DNA of 64,000 bases from an uncultured Kordia sp. (lineage in GTDB: Bacteria > Bacteroidota > Bacteroidia > Flavobacteriales > Flavobacteriaceae): the NCBI RefSeq assembly GCF_947489565.1, contig NZ_CANLEA010000014.1:124001-188000 (forward strand). The letters run 5' to 3'. Position 1 is the first letter of the stretch. The number at the start of each line of letters is the position of its first letter. Position numbers and translations under genes: made by a program. The notes under the pieces were generated by a model. The model ran no database searches, was not told the origin of the DNA, and saw only the letters and a program-made list of their open reading frames with translations. Below are positions 53,207 through 62,633 of this stretch, in pieces.

Positions 53207-55381
53207 TTAGTTTTTCATTCGCTTTTCTAAAAATGCCAATTCTTTCTCTGTTAGAAGCTTTTTTGTTCGCGTAATATTTTCTGTATAATCAGGATTTTTG
53301 ATGATACTGTCTAATAAATCTCTACAAAACTTTGCAAATCGCCAATTTGGATGCATGGCTCCGTTGACTAAATCTACTAAGTTTTGATCGGTGAATGAAC
53401 GCAATTCATTCATAAAAATAAATGCATTCTTTCGCACTTCAAAATGGTTGTACGCACGTGTATAGTTTGATAATTCTTGATAATATACTGGTGTATTGCG
53501 TCCACTATAATTTTTAGTTACAATTGCCAAGGTTAGCCAAAGTATTCGGAAACTTTTATCGTTAAATCCGATGATATCTTTTGTTTGATCTAAATATTTC
53601 TTTTGATCTGCTGGAAAGTTTACCCATAAATTGTAGAAAGCGGCTTCTTTGGTTTCGTATGAAGCATCATTTAATAAGGTTTCGTAATCCGATTTTAATT
53701 CAATAGGAATTTTGGTCAGTGTCAATGCAATTGCTTGACGAATTTTTAAATTGTTGGTTTGAAACGCAGCTTTATAGGCGCTTATTCTTTCTGTAGAACT
53801 TTCTTGTGGAATATTTTTGACAAGATTTACGAGTAATTCATCTGAAATTGGATCTTCCGTTAGTACTACTTCCGTTTGAGATATACTAATTGCACTTTTA
53901 ATAGCATTGCTAATTTTTACACTGGTTCCATTTTTATTGGCTAATCTAAACAAAGCCACTTGTGTTGGTGTGCCTTGCATTCCTCCTAAATACGCATACA
54001 TGCTGTTCTCCATGCCTGAATTACTTGTGAGCAATCGTTCAAAATCATAAAAATCATCAGGCAATTGCGGATTTACCAACCACATTTTCACAAACTCATC
54101 TAAATTTTGACCACTTTCTTCTGCTACAATTTTGATAAAGTCTTCAGTCTCTGCACTGCTGAATTTGTAAGTATTCAAATATCGTTTTACAGCATTTTTA
54201 AACGGCTTGTCTCCTACTTTGGTTCGCAATACATGCAAAGCCCAAGCTCCTTTTTGATAAAACGTTAAACTGCTTGCTTTCGGATTTAAAACGGCTTCAC
54301 CTTTTCCATCATTTAAAGCTCTTAAGTCCATTGCTGACTTGAATAGTTGCCAATAAAAATAATCGTCACCAAAAATTTCTTTTTCCGCTAATAACGCATA
54401 GTAGGTTGCAAAACCTTCTTGTAACCAATGGTGTTTTCCGCTTTTGGCTGTCACCAAATCACCAAACCATTGATGCGCTAGTTCATGTGCGTTGACATTT
54501 ACATAGTTTTTATCTACAAAACCAATACTATCTATCACAAAAGCATCGGAGAAAATGGTGGTACTTGTGTTTTCCATTCCTGCATATAAAAAGTCTTTTA
54601 CAGGAACTTGCTTATAATTTTGCCAAGGATACGGAACGCCAATTTCTGCTTCTAAGAAGTCAAAAATACGTTTGGTATGACGATAAGTAGGTTCAAACTT
54701 GGCTTCGTCTTCTGGATAATAATACAATTCTATTGGTACGCCACTTTTAGAAGTGATGACTTTCTTTTGATACTTTCCAATCGCAATCGCAGCCAAATAA
54801 CTACTCATTGGTTGTTTCATATCATAATACCATTTTGTCAGCGAATCATTGGGCGATTCTTTCTTAATCAATTTTCCATTAGCAATGACTTCATAACGCT
54901 TGTCGAACGTAATACTAAAATCAAATTCCACTTTTTCGTTGACATCGTCAAAACTCGGTAGCCAACTGCTTGTATATTTTCCTTGTCCTTGTGTCCAGAC
55001 TTGTTTTCTGCCTTTTTTCTCATCCCAATCAATAAAATACATGGCTTTTTTAGGATGTGTAAATGCTGCTAAACCTACCGTATGCTTCTCTCCTTTTTTA
55101 AATTTACTTTTCAGTACAATCTTTCTATCCTTCGTATAAGTATCTGTTCCCTGAAATGTTTTTTGATAGACTTTATAAGTATCTATTGATCTCATATCAA
55201 AATAAATAGAATCTGTATCTTTCAAAATTTCAAATTCGTAGTGTACATCAATCCCAATTTCTTTTAATGCGGGACGAATGACAAGATCAACGGTTGCTTT
55301 TTTAAAATCAACAACCTCAGTTTGTTGCGCAAAAGCAAGACCGCTAAAACAACATAGGAAAAAGGAAAAAATATACTTCAT
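53207..55381 (-). CDS. M1-family aminopeptidase
   Basis: 724 residues with a signal peptide (about 1-19). The zinc site is clear: His299-Glu300-x-x-His303 in AHELAHQWFGD with Glu322 in QEGFATYYALLAEK. The exopeptidase motif is GMENTST (268-274) in place of the usual GAMEN. A C-terminal helical HEAT-like region (about 520-724) follows. It removes N-terminal residues from peptides in the periplasm. It has no operon partner: 103 bp from the T9SS protein and 286 bp from the PNGase F gene. Complete, with normal length for short M1 members of Bacteroidetes. Confidence 0.94.
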   Translation of the reverse strand: MKYIFSFFLCCFSGLAFAQQTEVVDFKKATVDLVIRPALKEIGIDVHYEFEILKDTDSIYFDMRSIDTYKVYQKTFQGTDTYTKDRKIVLKSKFKKGEKHTVGLAAFTHPKKAMYFIDWDEKKGRKQVWTQGQGKYTSSWLPSFDDVNEKVEFDFSITFDKRYEVIANGKLIKKESPNDSLTKWYYDMKQPMSSYLAAIAIGKYQKKVITSKSGVPIELYYYPEDEAKFEPTYRHTKRIFDFLEAEIGVPYPWQNYKQVPVKDFLYAGMENTSTTIFSDAFVIDSIGFVDKNYVNVNAHELAHQWFGDLVTAKSGKHHWLQEGFATYYALLAEKEIFGDDYFYWQLFKSAMDLRALNDGKGEAVLNPKASSLTFYQKGAWALHVLRTKVGDKPFKNAVKRYLNTYKFSSAETEDFIKIVAEESGQNLDEFVKMWLVNPQLPDDFYDFERLLTSNSGMENSMYAYLGGMQGTPTQVALFRLANKNGTSVKISNAIKSAISISQTEVVLTEDPISDELLVNLVKNIPQESSTERISAYKAAFQTNNLKIRQAIALTLTKIPIELKSDYETLLNDASYETKEAAFYNLWVNFPADQKKYLDQTKDIIGFNDKSFRILWLTLAIVTKNYSGRNTPVYYQELSNYTRAYNHFEVRKNAFIFMNELRSFTDQNLVDLVNGAMHPNWRFAKFCRDLLDSIIKNPDYTENITRTKKLLTEKELAFLEKRMKN

Positions 55382-55523
55382 GATACGCTATAAACAAATA
55401 ATACACCAAAATAGTATATTTCAGTGTATTATTTAATTTGAGTTTCAGATAACTTTTCAATTAAAGTTACATTTTCATCAAGGAAAAAGTTGTTCCCAAC
55501 TGAATTACATTTTTTTATTTTCG

Positions 55524-55547
55524 TTTTCTTTGTTCTCCCAAAGAAAA
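55524..55547. repeat. Intergenic inverted repeat (TTTTCTTTG/CAAAGAAAA)
   Basis: Perfect 9-bp arms with a 6-nt spacer inside a wider run of mirrored pyrimidine/purine sequence (to about 55560). It looks like a dispersed Flavobacteria-type repeat between the M1 and PNGase F genes. Confidence 0.55.
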
Positions 55548-55617
55548 GAAACAAAAGAAACACCTCTGGAAAAGATAAAGCATACTCTAGACTATCATAT
55601 AAAACTGATGTTAAATA

Positions 55618-55649
55618 AAAAGCCTTAGCATTTTCATACTAAGGCTTTT
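55618..55649. terminator. Terminator downstream of the PNGase F gene
   Basis: A perfect 11-bp stem AAAAGCCTTAG/CTAAGGCTTTT with a 10-nt loop, A/T-runs on both sides, 19 bases beyond the minus-strand stop at 55668. Confidence 0.85.
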
Positions 55650-55667
55650 GTTATATATATATTTAAA

Positions 55668-57383
55668 TTAATCCGTTACTGTAGGTTTTGCAATTGGTGT
55701 GCTACTTTTTACAACTACAAAGGTTGATGTTGCATAAAACGCACCACCTTGTCCAGAGGTTGTTCCGCCATCACTTGTCCAATCTTGATAGTCATATTCA
55801 AAAGCAAACATACTTCCATTCATTGGCGTACTAAATTGATCTACACGAACTGGAACTGCCATTCCTGGACACCAACCTGCTCTATCTGGCGTCCAATTTC
55901 CTGCTTGTGGTTGCACAGGATTAGATGCGCAGCCCATTGGTTCCATATTGTGTTGGAAGGTTGTTGCTCCGTTTATTTTTACATCATGCGTTCTAAAACA
56001 CCATTCCGCGCACGGTCTGTTATCAGAATCTACTGGAGTTGCATGTCCCCAACCTGAAATAATGGTACGTAAATGTGTGGATTCTGCATTTGAAGGAATC
56101 ATTACATTTTTAGTCAAATCCCAAGTCATTGGATCAATTGCGACTCCGTACGGAACTCCAGAAGTAGACCAATCATCATAGGTAATTACATCTGCAATTG
56201 CATAATATTCATAATCTGGTGTGCCTTCTACATAGTCGAATTCAACAGATAATTCCCATCCGTCTGCTCCCCAAGTTTCAATACGCGCATATAGTTCTGT
56301 ATTTCCTTGTAATAAGGATTTAAAGTCGGTTACATCGATTTCAAAACCTCTTGACAATTGTGAATTATCTACTCCATACGGCGTGATATAACGTCCAATT
56401 TCATAGAATTCTCCAGAAGCATCGTCTTTTACTTTGATGTTTGCATATACATCCCAAGCATTACATCCGCCTGTTGGACAGCGCAATTCTACATACATCA
56501 TAATTTGTTCGATGTTGGACATGTTCGTATGCAAATTGTATGTATTCGTCACTGTTTGATTAAATCCGCCACCAAAAGCAATTCGCTGACTGTCAAATGT
56601 TTGATAATTATGACGTACCGCAGTTCCAACTCCTGATAAGTTGATCGTTTGATCTGTAACTCCCGTTGCTGCCAATGTAATTGTTGCTGTTTGCGTTCCT
56701 AAATCGGTTGCAGTTGGACTGAAACGTACATATAAATCTTCTGGTGTTGTATTGATTGCTGTATGATCGTAGGTAACTGAATTTCCAAAAGTGATATTGT
56801 CTTTCGAAATTTCAAATGAACCTGAAACTGTTGCTGTGACATCATTCTCTAAGTTCATTCCACGTACTTGTACCGTTTGTGCTGTAGACATTGTTCCTGC
56901 CGTGACATCACCAAAAGGATTTACCGTTCCTAGTACTTGAATTTCGCGCACAATTTCTAAGGCAGTTCCTGTAAGTGCTACTTGTTTGGTGTCAAAATCA
57001 TTTGAAGTGACTGTGATTGTTCCTGTCAAATCTCCAAGATCAGTTTCTGAAGGAGAAAATCGTATGGAAATTGTATTATTTTGATTCGCTTGATCTGCGG
57101 TTAAACTGATGTTTGAACTATAATTTGTGTTGTCTCTTGAAATTTCAAAAGCACCTGAAACACTAATAGAAACACTACTTGTCAATCGTGCTCCGGTCAT
57201 AGAAACAGACTTCGGAGAAGACGTTGTTCCTGCTTGAATTGCGCTAAAACTAACGCTTGAATTGTTGATACTAATCGTAGGAGCAGCTGTACCTGATCCT
57301 TCATCAGAGCTACACGCGTAAAATATAAAGGTAAACGCCAAAAGCGTATACAAAATGGTGTGAATGGTTGGTTTTCTTTTCAT
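55668..57383 (-). CDS. Peptide-N-glycosidase F-type lipoprotein
   Basis: 571 residues. A lipoprotein signal ends FYACSS (lipidated Cys24). Residues about 35-145 and 150-255 are two Ig-like choice-of-anchor D-type domains (SVSMTGARL, ISRDNTNYSS, RFSPSETDLG). From about 265 to the end lies the two-domain PNGase F core. The active-site residues known for this family are all visible: Asp in CNAWDVYANIKVK, Glu in ARIETWGADG, and Glu in CAEWCFRTHD. The shared APDRAGWCPGMAVP-like segment is TPDRAGWCPGMAVPVR. It should cut N-glycans from glycoproteins (asparagine side-chain amide) at the cell surface. The Ig-like N-terminal pair is an addition relative to the classical secreted enzyme. Confidence 0.92.
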   Translation of the reverse strand: MKRKPTIHTILYTLLAFTFIFYACSSDEGSGTAAPTISINNSSVSFSAIQAGTTSSPKSVSMTGARLTSSVSISVSGAFEISRDNTNYSSNISLTADQANQNNTISIRFSPSETDLGDLTGTITVTSNDFDTKQVALTGTALEIVREIQVLGTVNPFGDVTAGTMSTAQTVQVRGMNLENDVTATVSGSFEISKDNITFGNSVTYDHTAINTTPEDLYVRFSPTATDLGTQTATITLAATGVTDQTINLSGVGTAVRHNYQTFDSQRIAFGGGFNQTVTNTYNLHTNMSNIEQIMMYVELRCPTGGCNAWDVYANIKVKDDASGEFYEIGRYITPYGVDNSQLSRGFEIDVTDFKSLLQGNTELYARIETWGADGWELSVEFDYVEGTPDYEYYAIADVITYDDWSTSGVPYGVAIDPMTWDLTKNVMIPSNAESTHLRTIISGWGHATPVDSDNRPCAEWCFRTHDVKINGATTFQHNMEPMGCASNPVQPQAGNWTPDRAGWCPGMAVPVRVDQFSTPMNGSMFAFEYDYQDWTSDGGTTSGQGGAFYATSTFVVVKSSTPIAKPTVTD

Positions 57384-57440
57384 CTGTAATTTGTTTTCAG
57401 GCTAAATGTAAGTAAAAAAGCTGAAATGTGCTCACAACAA

Positions 57441-57470
57441 AAAACCTCAAAATTGTTATTTTGAGGTTTT
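57441..57470. terminator. Terminator downstream of the sugar dehydrogenase gene
   Basis: A perfect 13-bp stem AAAACCTCAAAAT/ATTTTGAGGTTTT with a 4-nt loop and flanking A/T-runs, 55 bases past the minus-strand stop. Confidence 0.85.
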
Positions 57471-57524
57471 TACTCGATAATCGAGATGTAAATATCTTAA
57501 AGCTTGTATTTATAATAAATTACT

Positions 57525-59147
57525 TTATTCTTTTTTCACTTTCGCAACTTCTTCAGCAGTATAAAAGTTCTCTGTTTCATTGCCCCAAGCTGTGGATGTA
57601 TAATTCATAACATCGGCAACTTGTTTGTCATTGAGTCCTAGTGGCGACATGATGCCTCTGTATTTTACTCCATTTACGGTAATTTCACCTTTCAATCCGT
57701 ATTTTACCGATCGAATACTTTCTACAACTTTATCTGTCAACCAATCCGATCCTGCTAAGGGCGGAAATGCTTTTGGAACTCCTTCTCCATTGGCTAAGTG
57801 ACATTGTACACATACATTCGTATACAAAGCTTTTCCTCTTTTGAGACTTTCCTCCACATCTTTTTTCGATGCATCTGCAAGTTTTGCAAAAGTTGGTGCT
57901 ACCACTTCTATTTCTTCTGCTTTTGTTTCCGTTTTTGCGGTATTGGTAGCTTTTTCAGTCGTTTTCTTTGTAGAAGAATTTGAAATCATTTTAAAGACAC
58001 CTTCTCCATCAATTCCCACATAAATAAATCCGTCAGGACCTTGACGTACCGAACGTACACGACCAATACCATCTAATAATTTTTCACGCTTGGCAACTTT
58101 TTCGTCTTTTGTAAGTGTTAAGAATTCTAAGTATTGAAATTTTAATGAACCTACTAATAAATGTCCTTTTAATTCTGGATAAACATCACTAGTCACAAAT
58201 GCCATTCCGCTTGGCGCAATCGATGGAACCCAATAGTATAATGGTTGTTGCATGCCATCACGAGCAGTTTCATCTGTGATTGTAGTTCCGCTGTAGTTAA
58301 TTCCATAGGTAATGACTGGCCAACCATAATTTACGGCTTTGGTCACAGGATTGATTTCATCTCCACCACGTGGTCCGTGTTCGTGTACCCAAACTTGTCC
58401 TGTTTCTGGATGCACTGCCATTCCTTGCGGATTGCGATGTCCATAGGAATAAATAGCTTCTTTGGCATCTTTCTGACCGACAAATGGATTGTCTGCTGGA
58501 ATACGTCCATCATCATGCAAACGATATACTTTTCCACCATCTTTCGTTATATCTTGCGGATTTACATCGCGTTTTCCACGATCTCCAATGGTAAAATACA
58601 CATATCCATCACTATCAAAAGCAATGCGAGAGCCAAAGTGATGTGCCGTTTTTACATTTGGACTTCCTTGGTATAGTTTTTCAATTGAAGTCAGTGCATT
58701 GTCCACTAATTTTGCTCTGATTAATGCTGTATGACTTCCTTTTTCTTTTTTGTCTACGATGGAATATGTAATATAAATCCAGCCATTATCAGCATAATTT
58801 GGATGAATCATCACATCTAGTAATCCGCCTTGATTGCGCGCAAATACTTCTGGTACATTTTTTATAGATGTTTTTTGTCCATCTTTCACATGATATAATT
58901 CCCCAGAACGATCTGTCACCAACATACTTCCATCTGGCAACCAAGTCATTCCCCACGGAATATCAATCCCATCAACAACCAATTCGGCTTTGTAGCTTTC
59001 TTGATCTTTTGTGATTTCTTCTGTGGTTTTAATGGCGGCTAATGGCTTTTCTGCTGGAATTTTCACCTTTGCTACTTCTTTTTGTTTCTGTCCACAAGAA
59101 CTCAAAAGAAAGCTTAGTACAATTAGGAAACTGATAGAATGTTTCAT
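57525..59147 (-). CDS. PQQ-type aldose sugar dehydrogenase fused to cytochrome c
   Basis: 540 residues. A lipoprotein signal ends SSCGQ. Residues about 50-385 are the six-bladed glucose/sorbosone dehydrogenase propeller (DIPWGMTWLPDGSMLVTDR, GSRIAFDSDGYVYFTIGDRG, GHRNPQGMAVHPETGQVWVHEHGPRGGDEIN), which uses PQQ and calcium. A Lys/Thr/Glu linker (about 387-415) leads to a C-terminal cytochrome c domain with the heme site CVQCH (about 446-450) and the axial Met region GIMSPLG. Electrons from sugar oxidation thus pass to an attached heme. It lies 21 bases downstream of the TonB receptor gene, in one operon. No PQQ synthesis genes are present, so PQQ may be taken up, perhaps by that receptor. Confidence 0.92.
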   Translation of the reverse strand: MKHSISFLIVLSFLLSSCGQKQKEVAKVKIPAEKPLAAIKTTEEITKDQESYKAELVVDGIDIPWGMTWLPDGSMLVTDRSGELYHVKDGQKTSIKNVPEVFARNQGGLLDVMIHPNYADNGWIYITYSIVDKKEKGSHTALIRAKLVDNALTSIEKLYQGSPNVKTAHHFGSRIAFDSDGYVYFTIGDRGKRDVNPQDITKDGGKVYRLHDDGRIPADNPFVGQKDAKEAIYSYGHRNPQGMAVHPETGQVWVHEHGPRGGDEINPVTKAVNYGWPVITYGINYSGTTITDETARDGMQQPLYYWVPSIAPSGMAFVTSDVYPELKGHLLVGSLKFQYLEFLTLTKDEKVAKREKLLDGIGRVRSVRQGPDGFIYVGIDGEGVFKMISNSSTKKTTEKATNTAKTETKAEEIEVVAPTFAKLADASKKDVEESLKRGKALYTNVCVQCHLANGEGVPKAFPPLAGSDWLTDKVVESIRSVKYGLKGEITVNGVKYRGIMSPLGLNDKQVADVMNYTSTAWGNETENFYTAEEVAKVKKE

Positions 59148-59168
59148 GGTATGGATTGGTTTGTGTTT

Positions 59169-61469
59169 TTAGAGTTTATAGTTTAATTGAACTCCGCCGT
59201 ACATATTAAACGGAAGTCCAGGATAAAAATAACGCGCATTGGTATCGTTTCCAAACGCATTGACTTGTAATTGTGACGTATATGCTGTGTCAAATATATT
59301 GTTTGCTCCTATGGAGATATCATAACTAAATCGGCTTCCAATGGTATTATAATAGCCAATTTTTCCATTCAAAAGCTCAAAAGCATCGCTGTACACAGTG
59401 TTTTCATCATTCGCAGGCATTTCTCCAACCGCTTGAAAATCGAGTCGTCCATAGAATCCTGTGTTGCTTGCTGCTTCAATTCCTAAATTTACAACAGATT
59501 TTGGAACTCCCGTGAGGTCATTCCCAGAAAAGTTTGCATTGGTTTCCGTAAATTCTTTAAAACTAAAATCATTGATGCTGGCATTTGCATACGAATTGAT
59601 TGAAAATGTATTGTTTTTATATACCTCGTAACGCAATGCCGCTTCTATTCCGTTATGCGTTGTTTTTCCTGCGTTTAGTGTGATATTCTGATCTGTTTCT
59701 GTTCTTCTATTGACCAACAAATCACTCACAGCCATCGTATAGATTGAAACAGAACCTGATAATTTTCTATTTGTTGTGTGGAATCGGGAACCAATTTCAA
59801 AATTCCAGCCACGTTCTGCTTTTATCGCTGGATTAAATACACCATCTGGCAATAAAGTTTCTTCGGTTGTTGGTGTCGAAAAACCATGCGCAGCGCTTCC
59901 AAATAGATTGAAATTATTTGAAACTTCATAGTTGATTCCAAATTTTGGAGATACAATAGCATCAAAGGTAAAGTCTTCTTCATTACTGGAAACATTCAAC
60001 TGATCTTGCACTGTATATTTTGTTTGATTGAGGTGCAATCCAGCACTTAGTGTAAGCTTTTTCCATTGATAGATCGCTTCTGCAAATACATTGAAGTAAT
60101 TTCTGTTTTCATCAATGTTTGATAAAATATCACCTGCAACACTTCCTGTTCCATCAGGAAAATCTTGATACAGATTGTCAAATTGTTTTGCATTGTAATT
60201 ATTAAAGAACAATTCGCCTCCAACAGACCATTTTAAAGAACTGTTTTCAAAGTTTTTGGTTGCCAACAAACGTGTGCGAACACCAAAAGTAGTGGCTTCT
60301 TCTTCTAATATATTGAAAGGTCGTGGTTCGTAATTGTTATTGAAACTGGTAAATACACTTGTTTTTTGTGTGTAAGTTTCATTAAAGTTGTGACTCCAAT
60401 TTACGCCCAATAATGTTTTCTTAAAATCTTCAAATCCGCGTGCATTTTTCCAGAAAGTCGCAGCGTTTCTTGGCGAATTTTCATAATCTTCTCTATTCAA
60501 TGAACTTGGAATAAACGCTTTGAGACTTGTATAATTTCCAATAAATGTCAATTCGTTCTTATCATCTACCAACCAATTGGAAGTAATTGTCGCCGTTGCT
60601 TTGTCTAAGGAATTGTTGTCGCGATAGCCATCAGAATGTGTATTGCTATAAATCACGTTGACATTGGCTTTTTTTCCTCCGTGCGATACTTTGGCAACTG
60701 TTCTGAACAATCCATAACTTCCTACAGTTGTAAACAAATTGGCATTGGTTTCATTAAACTTCGCATATTCAGGATATAGTAAAATCGTTCCGCCTAAACC
60801 AACACCGTAACTACTCGATGAAGGTCCTTTGTGGATTTCCATTCTTGAAATCGCAGCTAATTCCAAATCTTCAATGGCAGATTCTCCATTTCCATCGGTT
60901 AGTGGAATATCAGCATAATACGCTCTAATATTTGCGGTAGAAAACGGACTTCGCGCGCCAATTCCTCTAATGGTGATTCTGTTCGTATTCAACGATCCAC
61001 TTTGCATAAATACACCTGGAACTCTGTTTAAAATAGGCGCTAATTGTACTGTATTTTCGCTGTTGATTTCGCTTTGTGGAACAATTGTGATTGCTTCTGT
61101 AGTTTGCTGTAGTTTTTGTTGAATCGTAATTCCATTCACAACAACTTCATCTAAAGCATTTGTGGTAGGAAATAAAGCAATGGTTGTATTGTTTCCTGAA
61201 GCTGTTTTAACAGTTTGAGTCTCGTAACCTTCCAAAGAAATCACTAAAGTTACATCTAAGGCTGACTTTATTTCAAGTGAAAATTTACCTTTCGCAGTTG
61301 TTTTAACTTCCGTTTTGGTTTCAAAATCTACCACAGTAACATTTGACAATGGAATATTAGTCGATGCATCAATCACAGTTCCTTCTACAAGGTATTGCGC
61401 CGATACAGTCGCGGTAAAACAAAAAAAGAAAAGGAAAAGAATATGGCTTGGTGAGTAATTTCTTGGCAC
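59169..61469 (-). CDS. TonB-dependent receptor in operon with the sugar dehydrogenase
   Basis: 766 residues. The start is GTG (61467-61469); the signal peptide begins there and no ATG precedes it. A carboxypeptidase-like regulatory domain (about 27-105; VEGTVIDASTNIPLSNVTVVD) is followed by a plug (about 110-235; NRVPGVFMQSGSLNTNRITIRGIGARSPF) and a barrel ending in VQLNYKL. The layout resembles FecA/siderophore-like receptors, with the motif RIEIHKGPSS-like RMEIHKGPSSSSYG. The ligand is unknown. The dehydrogenase downstream needs PQQ, so import of that cofactor is one possibility. Confidence 0.9.
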   Translation of the reverse strand: MPRNYSPSHILFLFFFCFTATVSAQYLVEGTVIDASTNIPLSNVTVVDFETKTEVKTTAKGKFSLEIKSALDVTLVISLEGYETQTVKTASGNNTTIALFPTTNALDEVVVNGITIQQKLQQTTEAITIVPQSEINSENTVQLAPILNRVPGVFMQSGSLNTNRITIRGIGARSPFSTANIRAYYADIPLTDGNGESAIEDLELAAISRMEIHKGPSSSSYGVGLGGTILLYPEYAKFNETNANLFTTVGSYGLFRTVAKVSHGGKKANVNVIYSNTHSDGYRDNNSLDKATATITSNWLVDDKNELTFIGNYTSLKAFIPSSLNREDYENSPRNAATFWKNARGFEDFKKTLLGVNWSHNFNETYTQKTSVFTSFNNNYEPRPFNILEEEATTFGVRTRLLATKNFENSSLKWSVGGELFFNNYNAKQFDNLYQDFPDGTGSVAGDILSNIDENRNYFNVFAEAIYQWKKLTLSAGLHLNQTKYTVQDQLNVSSNEEDFTFDAIVSPKFGINYEVSNNFNLFGSAAHGFSTPTTEETLLPDGVFNPAIKAERGWNFEIGSRFHTTNRKLSGSVSIYTMAVSDLLVNRRTETDQNITLNAGKTTHNGIEAALRYEVYKNNTFSINSYANASINDFSFKEFTETNANFSGNDLTGVPKSVVNLGIEAASNTGFYGRLDFQAVGEMPANDENTVYSDAFELLNGKIGYYNTIGSRFSYDISIGANNIFDTAYTSQLQVNAFGNDTNARYFYPGLPFNMYGGVQLNYKL

Positions 61470-61549
61470 GAATATGATTTTAGGCTATAAAAATAAACAG
61501 ATTATTTATTTTTTGTCGTAGCTTTTCTTAAAGTTAACATTTCTTAAGT

Positions 61550-61640
61550 AGATTGTTAGACTTGTTAGACTTGTTAGACTTGTTAGATTGTTAGAAATAT
61601 CAAATTTATTTAGACTTGTGATACTTGTTAGATTTATTTT
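61550..61640. repeat. TTGTTAGAC microrepeats
   Basis: Four or five near-exact tandem TTGTTAGAC-type units followed by degenerate copies, similar to the microrepeats at 34621-34680. Simple intergenic sequence. Confidence 0.8.
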
Positions 61641-61674
61641 TTAGTTTAGTATCTTGAAAATTATAACCAACTAC

Positions 61675-62178
61675 ATGAAATCAATTTTAGAAGCTATTTC
61701 TTTAGAAATGATCCGATTGGATGAATTTCACTATCCTAAAGAACAGTTACAATCCAAATGGTTTGGAAATCCTCCTGCTGATTCCAATAGTATTGAACAA
61801 GCAGAAGCACGATTACAAGTTACATTTCCTGACGATTATAAAGAGTTTTTATCTATTGCCAATGGTTTTCATGCCTTTAGCGATATTGAACCTACTTTTT
61901 ATACTGTAGAATCTATTGATTATTTAAAAAACATGGATGCTGAACTTATAAAAATTTGGAGAGAAACTGGAAACGAAGATTTAGCAGATGTATTAGCACA
62001 AAGCATCTTAATTGCTGGTTTTGAGGAAGAACAACAGTTTTTACTGATTCCTCCAAGTGAAGCGTCTAAGAATTGGCGTTATTGGAAATTTTCTTCATGG
62101 TATCCTGGAGAAGAACCATTTGACAGTTTGAAAGATTATTTTACAAATGCTTTGGAATTCTTAAAAGAAGAATCGTAA
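61675..62178 (+). CDS. SMI1/KNR4-family protein
   Basis: 167 residues from ATG 61675; a TTG at 61654 is an alternative but gives no extra family sequence. The SUKH-type core is clear: EARLQVTFPDDYKEFLSIANGF, then FYTVESIDYL and a C-terminal LKDYFTNALEFLKEE. No partner toxin is encoded alongside. It could be an orphan immunity or regulatory protein. It is more typical of the family than the copy at 35769. Confidence 0.82.
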   Translation: MKSILEAISLEMIRLDEFHYPKEQLQSKWFGNPPADSNSIEQAEARLQVTFPDDYKEFLSIANGFHAFSDIEPTFYTVESIDYLKNMDAELIKIWRETGNEDLADVLAQSILIAGFEEEQQFLLIPPSEASKNWRYWKFSSWYPGEEPFDSLKDYFTNALEFLKEES

Positions 62179-62233
62179 AAGTCTAAAAGAGAATCGTATT
62201 TGAAAGCTTTTTAAAATATGCTTTTGGTGAAAC

Positions 62234-62536
62234 TTATGAGTCTTTCTCAGACGAATTAATCATTTGTTTCGCTGCTGCTGCTTTTGCTGCTTTTTCAATA
62301 GCGGCTTTCTGTTTGACTCTTTTCAACATTTGAAATCCAAAATAAAGTGCTGCCATTGCAATAATTAAAAGTAATACGCCTGCAATAATAACACCTATAA
62401 TATAACTATTAGGATCTTCAGCTTCTATCTTAGAAGTGTCTTTTAATTTTTCAATGGTTGACGGTATTTTTGAAAATAGTGCAATGGTTATAAACCCGCC
62501 AATTATCAATAATAAAAAACCAAGAATTTTCTTCAT
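62234..62536 (-). CDS. Small two-helix membrane protein
   Basis: 100 residues from ATG 62536 (MKKILGFLLLIIGG), preferred over an upstream ATG at 62575. Two transmembrane helices (about 4-22 and 46-69) are separated by a 20-residue loop. The C-terminal tail is rich in Lys and Ala (KRVKQKAAIEKAAKAAAAKQ) and should be cytoplasmic. No known family recognised. Confidence 0.65.
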   Translation of the reverse strand: MKKILGFLLLIIGGFITIALFSKIPSTIEKLKDTSKIEAEDPNSYIIGVIIAGVLLLIIAMAALYFGFQMLKRVKQKAAIEKAAKAAAAKQMINSSEKDS

Positions 62537-62633
62537 AATGGTCAAAGATAAATAATTACAATAAGTTGAAAACAATATTCTAGTCCCAAAATGGTTATAC
62601 TTTTTATTGCTAACAACTAAACTTCCTTTTCAA

